Positions 22,385-31,222 of a stretch of 44,485 nucleotides of DNA are shown in pieces. The position numbers were made by a program, and so were the translations under genes. This DNA is from Nostoc mirabile CHAB5784. GTDB lineage: Bacteria; Cyanobacteriota; Cyanobacteriia; Cyanobacteriales; Nostocaceae. The stretch's first letter is position 1. Each line of letters begins with the position of its first letter. The notes beneath the pieces were generated by a model, which saw only the letters and a program-made list of their open reading frames with translations, did not search any database and was not told the origin of the DNA. Location: the NCBI RefSeq assembly GCF_020829645.1, contig NZ_JAIVFS010000069.1:1-44485 (forward strand). Direction: 5' to 3'.

Positions 22385-24997
22385 CTACAGAACCTCCAAC
22401 AGTTGTTTAATTTTTGTGTCTTGACGTTCTTTGAATTTTTCTGGAAAAATTAATTCGAGCGTAATCTTGCCATTTGTCTGTTCTTCTACTGCATAAATTT
22501 CGGCAACAAATCGGTTAGATGAGAGGTTATCTTCATCCTCATTCAACAGTAAACCAACTAATGGTTTAACAGTTCGCATCGTGTGCAAATCCTGTTGTCC
22601 TAGCATTTTGTGAGAAGACACGGCTTTTGTATCCTCTATTTCCAAGCGCAAACCCGTTGTTCCTAATTCTGTGGCTACTGCAAAGAAGAAGTTACCATCC
22701 CAGTAGAGTCGGCTATGGCTATTTACCTGCTTGCGTACCTTTTTACGGCTAGTTTGTTTCACGTCACGCAAGGCCCGAGTCAGACTTGTGGCTAAGAATC
22801 CAAGGGAAGCGAAGGGTCGGTCTACATACTGGCCCTTTTGAGAATACCACTCGCGGACATCAGAATACAAAACTAGAGTTAAAGCATCGCGTTGGGCATC
22901 GTTGAGCTTCACAAAATCAACAGCCAAAAGCGTTTCTGTGTCATTAATAGGAGAGACTCGGACAATCTGCGCTGTTAAAGAGGCGCTAGCAGTATAATCT
23001 CCCATCACCTCAACTTCCGCTTCCTCCAGTAAATTGGGCCAAGTTTCTAAAGAAATTAATGCCCCAGTTTCTGAAATATTCACCGTTTTGCCCATGATTG
23101 TTTGACCGTTACTGGTAATTAAGATGGGGAGGCGACGCTGTAAACGGTGAGCAGTACGTACTTGTGGTTGTTCAAAGCCAACCAGCAAAGCAGCTATCAG
23201 CAAAACCAGATTAAAAATAGACCACATGGTGTTGACTAAGACCGCTTGCCAATCTTCAGGATGTAGCAGCAGCCAATAGGGAACAGCTAGCAAAGAAGAG
23301 ACTACAAGTGCTGTCACCACCAAAAGACCACGCATCGATTCCCAATCAAAGGTGCGTTTGGTTATAGACGTTCCTTTGTCGGTAACATTAAATGAACCCA
23401 GTTTTGGATTAAACAGCGCTAACATCGTCACCCACCCAGCCTGGAAAGCCATCGCAAATTCAAAAATTTCATTCCAGAAGGAGAAACGGACGTTTTTGTA
23501 AATGATGTAGTTAGTAAAAAGGGAGAGGAGAATATGGGGTAGGGCGTAGGCTAGAGTTTCTAAACCCAAACCTTGGACAGAGTTAACGCCAAATAATAAG
23601 AAGAGTGTCGGAGCGATCGCATATATTAGTCGAGGATAGCCATACAAAAAGTGCGAAGTCGCGCTAAAGTAACAAATCCGTTGTGCAAATGTCAGGTTTA
23701 GCTTCGGATTAAAAATGGGGTTTTCTAATCGCAGAATCTGCGCCATCCCCCTTGCCCAACGCACTTGTTGTCCCACGTAAGAAGAAAAGGTTTCTGGCGC
23801 TAAACCAGCCACCATAATTTTGTCGTAGTAGACAGACTTGTAACCCAACGAATGCAATCGCAAAGCAGTGTGGCAATCTTCCGTCACGGTTTCTACTGCA
23901 ATTCCCCCAACTTCTAAAGCGTGGGATTTGCGGATTAATGCTGCAGAACCGCAGAAAAAGGCAGCATTCCAAAAATCATTACCTTTTTGCAGTACCTTAT
24001 AGAACAGTTCATTGCCTGCGGGTATTCTACCTTTAGTGACCAAATTACGCTCGAAAGGGTCGGGGTTATAGAACCAGTGAGGAGTTTGGACAAACGATAC
24101 TTTGGGATCGAAGAAAAAACCCATTGTATGCAAGAGAATTTGCCGCGATGGAATGTGGTCGCAGTCCAAAATCAACACTAAATCACCATCGGTTTTGTAA
24201 AAGGCGGTATTGATATTACCAGCCTTAGCGTGGTCGTTATTGTCCCGCGTCATGTGTATACAGCCGAGTTCTTGGCACATTTGCCGTAACTGTTCCCGTC
24301 TTTTGCTAAACTGTTCTCGGCGTGGGTCGTTCTCTTTATACTTTTCTGGACGACCATCATCAAGGACATAAACCTTTTTTTTATCAAGAGCATAATCACA
24401 GGCTAAGGCTGCCACCGCAGTCTTGCGAACAATCTCCACATCTTCGTTGTAAGTGGGGATGTAGATATCAACTTTGAACCATTCCTGTTGAGGAATGGTT
24501 GTGAGATTAACTGGTTGGCGTTCTTGAATTTTCAGGGTTTGAAAGTATGCCAATATCAAGGTGAGGATGGCATAAAGTTCGGCGGCGAACAACAATACGC
24601 AAGCGATGCTGTTGAGCCAACCATCAAAGTTGAGGGTGTAGCTGGTGCGGTAGTATAAATAACGCAGCGTTGTTACCATACTCAGCCACAGCATAAACAG
24701 GTGATAATAGTGGCTGATTTCTGAAGAAGACTCTTGAAACTCAGCGTGTATCACCACTTGACCGAGTAGCACAAGAAACAATGCTACTAATCCCTGCTGC
24801 CAAACTTCTATTGGAGTAATAATCAGTGGTACTGAGAGTACCAATAGCAGTAAGATAAACCACTTAAACTGCTTCACACCCACTTTTTGGAGAGTGCGGT
24901 CAAAAAATCTAGGGGTAATATCAATCAACCAATTGCTCAATTTTAAGCGCTGGCGATCGCGTGATTTCCGGGGCGGTGTGTGGGGGGAAGAAGACAT
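22385..24997 (-). CDS. bcsA: Cellulose synthase catalytic subunit (GT2 with PilZ)
   Basis: An 870-residue processive family-2 glycosyltransferase that polymerises UDP-glucose into beta-1,4-glucan and passes it through its own membrane channel. Membrane helices flank the GT domain. Catalytic motifs are all intact: DDG (213-215), DCD (278-280), FFCGS (347-351), TED (372-374) and QQVRW (410-414). The gating loop FNVTDK is at 536-541. A PilZ domain follows (about 612-710) with RTAHRLQRR, satisfying RxxxR, and NISETG, satisfying (D/N)xSxxG, so c-di-GMP activation is expected. It is the last gene of the minus-strand operon, 51 bases after bcsB, an order opposite to the usual bcsA-first layout. No diguanylate cyclase is in the window. 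Confidence 0.95.
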   Translation of the reverse strand: MSSSPHTPPRKSRDRQRLKLSNWLIDITPRFFDRTLQKVGVKQFKWFILLLLVLSVPLIITPIEVWQQGLVALFLVLLGQVVIHAEFQESSSEISHYYHLFMLWLSMVTTLRYLYYRTSYTLNFDGWLNSIACVLLFAAELYAILTLILAYFQTLKIQERQPVNLTTIPQQEWFKVDIYIPTYNEDVEIVRKTAVAALACDYALDKKKVYVLDDGRPEKYKENDPRREQFSKRREQLRQMCQELGCIHMTRDNNDHAKAGNINTAFYKTDGDLVLILDCDHIPSRQILLHTMGFFFDPKVSFVQTPHWFYNPDPFERNLVTKGRIPAGNELFYKVLQKGNDFWNAAFFCGSAALIRKSHALEVGGIAVETVTEDCHTALRLHSLGYKSVYYDKIMVAGLAPETFSSYVGQQVRWARGMAQILRLENPIFNPKLNLTFAQRICYFSATSHFLYGYPRLIYAIAPTLFLLFGVNSVQGLGLETLAYALPHILLSLFTNYIIYKNVRFSFWNEIFEFAMAFQAGWVTMLALFNPKLGSFNVTDKGTSITKRTFDWESMRGLLVVTALVVSSLLAVPYWLLLHPEDWQAVLVNTMWSIFNLVLLIAALLVGFEQPQVRTAHRLQRRLPILITSNGQTIMGKTVNISETGALISLETWPNLLEEAEVEVMGDYTASASLTAQIVRVSPINDTETLLAVDFVKLNDAQRDALTLVLYSDVREWYSQKGQYVDRPFASLGFLATSLTRALRDVKQTSRKKVRKQVNSHSRLYWDGNFFFAVATELGTTGLRLEIEDTKAVSSHKMLGQQDLHTMRTVKPLVGLLLNEDEDNLSSNRFVAEIYAVEEQTNGKITLELIFPEKFKERQDTKIKQLLEVL

Positions 24998-25048
24998 TGT
25001 GGATCTAAATTTTGAAATTTAAAATGGGCAATACCTGACCGAAAGTGT

Positions 25049-27388
25049 CTACTTTTTATCAGCAGTCAAGCGCTTGAGATACAACTGAAGAATCCCGTAA
25101 AGAATTAGAGACACACTAAAAATACCCACAGGTAGCAATAGCCAATTTTCTTGTAAAAAGCGTGATGCTTTACTGAGGATAGTGGTATTTTCTAAGCGAC
25201 GAGTGTTTGGGGCGCTTTGGAAAAACTGTAGTTGATAGGCATCAGCATCGTAGAAAATTGGGTCTTTTTGATCGCTACTAATTAGCACCGTATCCTTCTT
25301 GAGTTGGAAGAACCACGGGTCTTGATTGAGGACTTGTCGCACTCGCTCTAAACCAGTTTCGGTTTGAGAAGTTAAAGCTAGAACGACGCGATCGCTGTTC
25401 CAAGGAGAGATAATCTGCTTAATCATGCCTTGTGTATCCTGCGGGGTCTGAACCACAGCATTGGCAGAGGAGCGGGAATATGCTTGACTCAAGTTGAAGC
25501 CAGTGGAATTAAATACTTCGGGAAAAGGAAAGTCTTCTCGCGTTCCAATTCCTACCAAATGGTCGTTTTTGCGGGCTTTTGTTGGCAAAGCATCCGGTGT
25601 ATAAACATTTAGTTTGACAGCATCTGCTTGACTAAGCCTTCCTAAGCGTTCGCTAAAAGCCAACAAGGTCAACACATCTGTCTTCGAGGGGATTTGTGGC
25701 ACGACGATCGCTGTCTGGGACAAATCCTGTGGTGCAGCAAAGGGGAAACCGAATTTCAGCAGGTTCAAGTCTGGTAGTTGTGTAGAGATTTCCCGCTTCA
25801 GGTCGAAGCTAGTATCAGAATGCACCGTACCTGTCAGTTGTTGATCTGGTGGCTGAAGACAGTTTTGTTTATCAAACGGTTCTCTCGGATTCATCCGCAA
25901 GAAAACTTGCAGTTTCGAGTTGGGTTTGATCAAGTTTTCCGGCAAATTGACTTTGAGGTTTTTGCGAGTTTCTCCCGACTCAGAATCAAGACGTGCCCCA
26001 CCAATGAAAACTCCATCCAGTAAAACTTCGATCGCAGAAGTTCGGGGATTAACCTGCGGCCCGTAGCTGTACACCAGATTCATGGAACTACCGCGCAGAA
26101 ATCTATCATCTGGTAAAGCGCGAAAATCAATTTCAATTGGCGGCGCTCCGATCCCACGTACAGTCACATCACTAAACGGCTCACCATTTACCTGGGTTTT
26201 GATGTCGCCCAGTTTAAAAGAATTTTGTTCTGGCAAATAACGAGGCCATTGGCGGAGTCCTGGTGTCGAACCTTCCTTGAGGGTATCGACAAAAACCACC
26301 TGACCAGTACCCATTTTCCGTAAGTCTGGCTGTGATAAAAATTGGGTTGCCTTTTCCACAGCTTTTGCACTGTTGCCAGTAGCAATTAAAACCGGAACCC
26401 CGCTCTTTTCAACTTTAGTTATAATCAACACCCCTGTTTCATCTGGTACGGGGTTATTATCACGATCAAGAATTTGATTGCTGATGACTTTCAGGGGCAA
26501 ATTCTTCCAAGTATTTAAGGTTGGTTGCTCGTTGGGAGTGCCAATGATGACCAAGCGATCATTAGCCTTCACATTTGCGACATCAGACACCACGCTCGTC
26601 TGAATCGGGCGAAAATCTGCGATTCTTCCCAATGCCGCTTGTAAGCGAGCTGCTGCTGTCAACCAGGATTGATCAACTTGACTCGGTTGCAAGTAAGCAA
26701 TTTGGTTAGTTTCTAAGCCGAATTCGTCAAAGAAAGGATAAGGATAGCGGCTGAAATTCAGGGGAATCGGCTGCCGTTCAAAGTTCAAGATTAATTTGGA
26801 ATCTGGCAGAATCTCTGTCCACAAGTCGGGACTAGTAGGGTCGCTACATTCGAGGCTGTTATTCTGCTGTGCCACCAATATGAGTTCGTTGTAGTCTTGC
26901 AGCAGCTTTGGTGGGATATTGAACAGTACTTGACCTATTTGGGACTCTTTGCGATTGAGTGGTACGCTACCAACACTGATGCCATTCAATAGCACGGTCA
27001 GGTTAGAGCGATTAGCATACAGTGCTGGTGAGTGTTGAAAACGGATTAAAGCTTGTACCTTACCCCGATCTAGTTTCCAGCCACGAGGACGTGTAAAGGC
27101 AAGACGACCTTCTGAGTAAACCCCACGCAAGCGCATCCGGTTGCTCACAATCGGACTACGATTAAATTCTAGGATGTAAGTTGCCAGGTTCTTAGCACTA
27201 GGAGCTTTTAAGTCTGCTTTACTAGTATTTTCTGATGTCGTTGCTTGAGCTAATAAAGTTACTTCTTGTTGCAGATCATTTTTGGTTTGAGCTTGAGCGC
27301 TCAATAATGAACTAGGAAAGAAAAAAAAGCAAGAAGTAACAATAATTGCTTTTTTACTAATTTGGGAAAGATGAAACAATTGCTTCAT
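25049..27388 (-). CDS. bcsB: Cellulose synthase subunit BcsB
   Basis: A 779-residue periplasmic protein with a cleavable-looking signal (1-33, ending SAQAQ) and one C-terminal membrane helix (about 745-768, WLLLPVGIFSVSLILYGIL) that anchors it to BcsA. In between come alternating jelly-roll carbohydrate-binding and flavodoxin-like domains typical of BcsB: NLTVLLNGISVGSVPLNRKE, then LNFERQPIPLNFSRYPYPFF, and a second repeat with SAIEVLLDGVFIGGARLDS. The two similar halves match the known internal duplication. BcsB guides the emerging glucan across the periplasm. It lies between the GH8 gene (180 bp gap) and bcsA. Confidence 0.92.
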   Translation of the reverse strand: MKQLFHLSQISKKAIIVTSCFFFFPSSLLSAQAQTKNDLQQEVTLLAQATTSENTSKADLKAPSAKNLATYILEFNRSPIVSNRMRLRGVYSEGRLAFTRPRGWKLDRGKVQALIRFQHSPALYANRSNLTVLLNGISVGSVPLNRKESQIGQVLFNIPPKLLQDYNELILVAQQNNSLECSDPTSPDLWTEILPDSKLILNFERQPIPLNFSRYPYPFFDEFGLETNQIAYLQPSQVDQSWLTAAARLQAALGRIADFRPIQTSVVSDVANVKANDRLVIIGTPNEQPTLNTWKNLPLKVISNQILDRDNNPVPDETGVLIITKVEKSGVPVLIATGNSAKAVEKATQFLSQPDLRKMGTGQVVFVDTLKEGSTPGLRQWPRYLPEQNSFKLGDIKTQVNGEPFSDVTVRGIGAPPIEIDFRALPDDRFLRGSSMNLVYSYGPQVNPRTSAIEVLLDGVFIGGARLDSESGETRKNLKVNLPENLIKPNSKLQVFLRMNPREPFDKQNCLQPPDQQLTGTVHSDTSFDLKREISTQLPDLNLLKFGFPFAAPQDLSQTAIVVPQIPSKTDVLTLLAFSERLGRLSQADAVKLNVYTPDALPTKARKNDHLVGIGTREDFPFPEVFNSTGFNLSQAYSRSSANAVVQTPQDTQGMIKQIISPWNSDRVVLALTSQTETGLERVRQVLNQDPWFFQLKKDTVLISSDQKDPIFYDADAYQLQFFQSAPNTRRLENTTILSKASRFLQENWLLLPVGIFSVSLILYGILQLYLKRLTADKK

Positions 27389-27568
27389 AGTAGAGCGTGA
27401 TTTTAGTGTAAATTTACTGAATTTTTTTACGTAAAAAGCACAGGTGTTTTGTTGCTTTTAGAACTTCAAAATTATCCCATCAGATTTTTTTAAAAAATCA
27501 ACGGGAGTCAATCTGTCGGGAGTAAAAGGTAGTTGGGAAGCTTGTGCCTAACTCAGCATTAGGGGATA

Positions 27569-28825
27569 TCATTTAAGCAATCGCTGAGGAATTGTCCTTG
27601 GAGGTAGCAATCCTAACCAAGCCAAATTCTGGGTGTAATAAGCAGATTGGTCTCCCCAAATTCCCTGCTTGTATTGAGGCAGTATTTTTTTCACAAGCAG
27701 TTCTTGAGCGATCGCTGGTTCCACTACCTGCATGGCGGCATACAACATAGCGTATTGGGATGTAGCTTCATAATCCACTAATGGTTTCCCTTGCAGATCA
27801 ATGCGTGCTGGTATCGATTGTTGACTCCACAGTTTTTGCAGGTGCTGAGTGGATGTCACTAGATAGCTATGCGCTTGGGGTGAGTTGAACCAGGCAGCAT
27901 CCAACGACAAACGCCACCAGACTCGATAGGAATCAAAACTATACAAACTCTTCAGAGTGCTAGATGCTGGTAGGGTTTGATATTGTCCTGTTTTGGTATT
28001 TAGAGCTACCCAATCACTGGGTAAACCTACGTTAGAAAGCTTTGTAGAATTTTCTAGCACTTGATAGCTGCTGTCTACCAAACTCAACCAATCATGTTGG
28101 GGGTCAACTTGTGCAAAGATGCGAAAAGCATAGGGTGCAAAATAAGAAGGATTCAGGTAAACGGTAGATGCATTCGGGACAAATGCAGCTACAGGCCCTG
28201 GTAACAGGTAGCGCTCACCTTGAGTTTTTGAGATAGTGGACAAGTTCCACAAATCTTGTAGTTTGAGTTTTGCCAGTTTCAGGTATTCGGGTTGATTCCA
28301 ACGCCGTGATGCTAAAATCAAGGCAGTAATCGCGTCTATATCTCCATCGCTAGCAAAGTTGGTGTCGATAACACCCCAGTTACCATCTTCCTTTCGTCCC
28401 CACTTCCAAGCCCACAAACTATCTGTGCGTTTACCAGCTGCTTGGCGCTGGAGGTTATTTTCCGACCAGTTTAAAGTCAGGGCAAAAGTTGTCGGATCAT
28501 TAATCAGTACTGCTCTTAGCAAAGCATAAGCTTGACCTTCACTAGTTGAGCGATCGCTTGCTTCGTAATCAATCACCCGCCCATCTGACTGAATAAATCT
28601 TTGGCGGTAGCTATCCCAACTTTGGGCTAGTAATTCCCGGTTGGGGGTGGATTTAGGAAGATCGGTTAATAATCCAGTGAGATTTTGACTACTACCTTCA
28701 GTAGGAACGTTTGCCACCGGAGTTTGCTCATCCGGCGTTTTGGGGTTTGCTGCCGAGTAACTAGAGACACAGGCAGATAAACCAATTAGGCAGGTAATAG
28801 CTGCCACTTTTGGGAAGTGCCACAT
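27569..28825 (-). CDS. bcsZ: GH8 endoglucanase, BcsZ-like lipoprotein
   Basis: A 418-residue glycoside hydrolase family 8 enzyme. The N-terminus has a lipobox ending LIGLSAC, so Cys 19 would be lipidated, followed by a Pro/Thr linker. BcsZ of enterobacteria is instead a soluble periplasmic protein, so membrane attachment is a difference. The general acid is probably Glu 96 in TSEGQAYALL; the conserved ASDGDIDA (158-165) supplies the substrate-contact and base Asp residues; WKWG (140-143) follows the family pattern. It cuts or trims nascent cellulose and is needed for proper export in other species. It sits 39 bases after the TPR gene. Confidence 0.9.
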   Translation of the reverse strand: MWHFPKVAAITCLIGLSACVSSYSAANPKTPDEQTPVANVPTEGSSQNLTGLLTDLPKSTPNRELLAQSWDSYRQRFIQSDGRVIDYEASDRSTSEGQAYALLRAVLINDPTTFALTLNWSENNLQRQAAGKRTDSLWAWKWGRKEDGNWGVIDTNFASDGDIDAITALILASRRWNQPEYLKLAKLKLQDLWNLSTISKTQGERYLLPGPVAAFVPNASTVYLNPSYFAPYAFRIFAQVDPQHDWLSLVDSSYQVLENSTKLSNVGLPSDWVALNTKTGQYQTLPASSTLKSLYSFDSYRVWWRLSLDAAWFNSPQAHSYLVTSTQHLQKLWSQQSIPARIDLQGKPLVDYEATSQYAMLYAAMQVVEPAIAQELLVKKILPQYKQGIWGDQSAYYTQNLAWLGLLPPRTIPQRLLK

Positions 28826-28864
28826 CCTTAGAACAGTTTGATTTGTAAAAGATTTAAGCGATCG

Positions 28865-31222
28865 CTAATTTCTGTTTCGACGTTGATAATCTTCCCAAGG
28901 GGGTTGAAATCCTCGTCGTAGCAGAAAGTCTGTTTGAATTTGCTGTATTTGCCGAGATGCATCGTTATCGTTTCCTCCTTCTGCGGCTGCTTCTAATTGC
29001 AGTTGTTCTAGCTGTGCCAGTGCTGTCAAAGGCTGATCTAAAATCGCATTCAATCCAGCAAGGGTGCGGCGTGTGCCTTTGTCTTCCGGTTTTTGTGCCA
29101 ACACTTGAGCATAAATCTCCTGTGCCGATTCAAAGCGGCGCTGTTCAAAGCGAATTCCGCCCAAAGCCGCTAGCGCATCGATGTTATCTGGTTGCTGCGC
29201 CAAAATATTCTCATAGGTACTGCTAGCCAAATTCAAATCACCTACAGATCGAGCCAACTCTGCCTGCAACTGGTATGAATCAGAAGTGTTAGGAATACGG
29301 GCAATCAACTGCTTCATCCGCGCTTGTGCTTGGGCAGGATTGCGTTTTGCTATCACCTGTAATAGGCGCAGTTGTAGTGGTATGGAACTAGGGTCAGTTT
29401 CTACCAGATAACTATATAAAGCTTCTTTTTGCGGATCAGTAGGCAGCGTTCCTATCAAACTGTAGAGTTCTGGAGGAGTATTGGTTGCAGGTTGTGTAGC
29501 TAACCAATTGTTGAGAACTGCCTCTGCTTCTGGTTGGGAGATCCGCTTGGCTTGATAGGCGATACTAGCACGCCCTAGTTGAATCGACAAATTTTGAGGA
29601 TTGCGGGCTATCAATTGGTCATAAACTGTCACAGCCTCATCAAAACGCTTTTGTTGCAGTCGTACTCCAGCCAGTCCGCCCAAAGCAGCATCAATAATAT
29701 CGCTATTATTTGGCTTGCTAGCAAGCACAGCTTGGTAACGTTGAACGCTAGCTTCGAGACTACCCTCACGACGCTCAATTTCTGCTGCTAGTAACTGGGG
29801 TGCGAGGTCTTTAGCACCTGCGGGGGTAGCTGTGTAAGCTGCTAAAGCTTGCCTTGCACCATTCAAATCTTGACGCTGCACATAGATTTGCGCCACCCGG
29901 AAATTCAAAAACGGTACCTTAACCCCCATTTGTAAAAGATTTTGGTACACAGGTAAAAATTCTGGGTCGGGAACATCAATGTTCACTAAAGCATTAGCTA
30001 GCTGTTGCAACTGGACGCGATCGCTCGGCGCTGATTGTATTGCAGTAGCCAAACGCTGTTTCAAGTCATTTTTACCGAGTAAACCTAGCTGATTTTCCAA
30101 AGCTAATTGCTGCACCACCAGACTTTGATCGTTGGGAAATTCTAACGCCACCCGTTGATACAGTTGCAGTGCTGTTTGTCGTCCTTCGGGGAACCCAGTA
30201 AAGACATCAGCGACTTCGCGCAGTAGTTTGGGGGAAGGGTTGGGATCGGTTTGGAGTGCTTGACGGTAGAGATTGAAAACTTGCTGGGTGAGGGTGGGGT
30301 TATTAGTGTACTTACGAATTTCATTGAGCGATCGCGCTAAGGGCAAAATCGCATCTGGCCTTCCTTGTAATACATCTAAAACCGCCAAAGCTTGAGCTTG
30401 TTGTTGATTGGCAAGGTATGCTATAGCTAGTTCTTTACGGGTTTCAAACCCTATCTGGTCAAGTTTATTGGAGCGCTGCAACTGCGCTTCTAACACCTGT
30501 ACTGCCCCTCCAGGATTGCCTGTTTCTCGTAAGGTGCGACCGTAGGCTAGTGCTGCATACTCTGTAATGGCTTTGCCAGTGGAGCGATAGCGGTTAAACA
30601 ACTCCAATGCTTTAGGAAAATCCCCACTGTAACTATAAGTTTGAGCTGCATCAACGACTGCCTTTGGCGTGGGGTTGTTGTTCAGCACGATTTGGTAGTC
30701 TGCCAGAGACTCGGTTAATCGTCCTTGATAAGAGTAGAGTAGAGCACGGTAATGACGACCTTCTGAGTCGTTAGGATTTAACTCTAATAAAGTTGTTAGA
30801 GCCTCAATTCCTTTTAAGTTCCACTCAGGACGATAAGTAGCCAATAGACCAACCGCCTTTAAAGCTAGTTGGTTGTTGGAGTCTGCCGCCAGTACTTGTT
30901 GATAAGCACTCCAAGCTTCGGGAATACGTCCGGCTTTGCGATAAGCGATCGCTAATCCTAACCTAACTTGCGAAGATTGCGGTTGACTTTTAAGGGCTTG
31001 CTGAAAGGCTGCGATCGCATCATTAATCAAGCCTTTTTTTAAGAATGCAAAACCCTTTTGTGCCGATGTTGATAAGCTCTGTGCTTGAGCAGGGGCAATG
31101 CTGACCAAAGGTGGCACAGTTAGCAAGTAAGTAAAAAGGAAAAATGAACAAGTAAAAAGAGAACGATATTTAATTTTTTTAGCTTTTCCCTTTTGCCTTT
31201 TATCTATATTGTTTTGACTCAT
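28865..31222 (-). CDS. bcsC: TPR-rich periplasmic protein, BcsC-like scaffold half
   Basis: A 785-residue protein with a signal peptide (about 1-48, ending APAQAQ) and TPR units over nearly its whole length, e.g. AFLKKGLINDAIAAFQQALK, then QVRLGLAIAYRKAGRIPEAW and NIDALAALGGIRFEQRRFES. Proteobacterial BcsC joins about 19 TPRs to a C-terminal 16-stranded barrel; here the protein ends right after the TPRs (FQPPWEDYQRRNRN) and has no barrel. The preceding gene encodes a barrel protein and overlaps this one by 4 bp (start 31222 inside the stop at 31219-31221), so the two likely act as one exporter. It is placed before bcsZ in the operon. Confidence 0.85.
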   Translation of the reverse strand: MSQNNIDKRQKGKAKKIKYRSLFTCSFFLFTYLLTVPPLVSIAPAQAQSLSTSAQKGFAFLKKGLINDAIAAFQQALKSQPQSSQVRLGLAIAYRKAGRIPEAWSAYQQVLAADSNNQLALKAVGLLATYRPEWNLKGIEALTTLLELNPNDSEGRHYRALLYSYQGRLTESLADYQIVLNNNPTPKAVVDAAQTYSYSGDFPKALELFNRYRSTGKAITEYAALAYGRTLRETGNPGGAVQVLEAQLQRSNKLDQIGFETRKELAIAYLANQQQAQALAVLDVLQGRPDAILPLARSLNEIRKYTNNPTLTQQVFNLYRQALQTDPNPSPKLLREVADVFTGFPEGRQTALQLYQRVALEFPNDQSLVVQQLALENQLGLLGKNDLKQRLATAIQSAPSDRVQLQQLANALVNIDVPDPEFLPVYQNLLQMGVKVPFLNFRVAQIYVQRQDLNGARQALAAYTATPAGAKDLAPQLLAAEIERREGSLEASVQRYQAVLASKPNNSDIIDAALGGLAGVRLQQKRFDEAVTVYDQLIARNPQNLSIQLGRASIAYQAKRISQPEAEAVLNNWLATQPATNTPPELYSLIGTLPTDPQKEALYSYLVETDPSSIPLQLRLLQVIAKRNPAQAQARMKQLIARIPNTSDSYQLQAELARSVGDLNLASSTYENILAQQPDNIDALAALGGIRFEQRRFESAQEIYAQVLAQKPEDKGTRRTLAGLNAILDQPLTALAQLEQLQLEAAAEGGNDNDASRQIQQIQTDFLLRRGFQPPWEDYQRRNRN

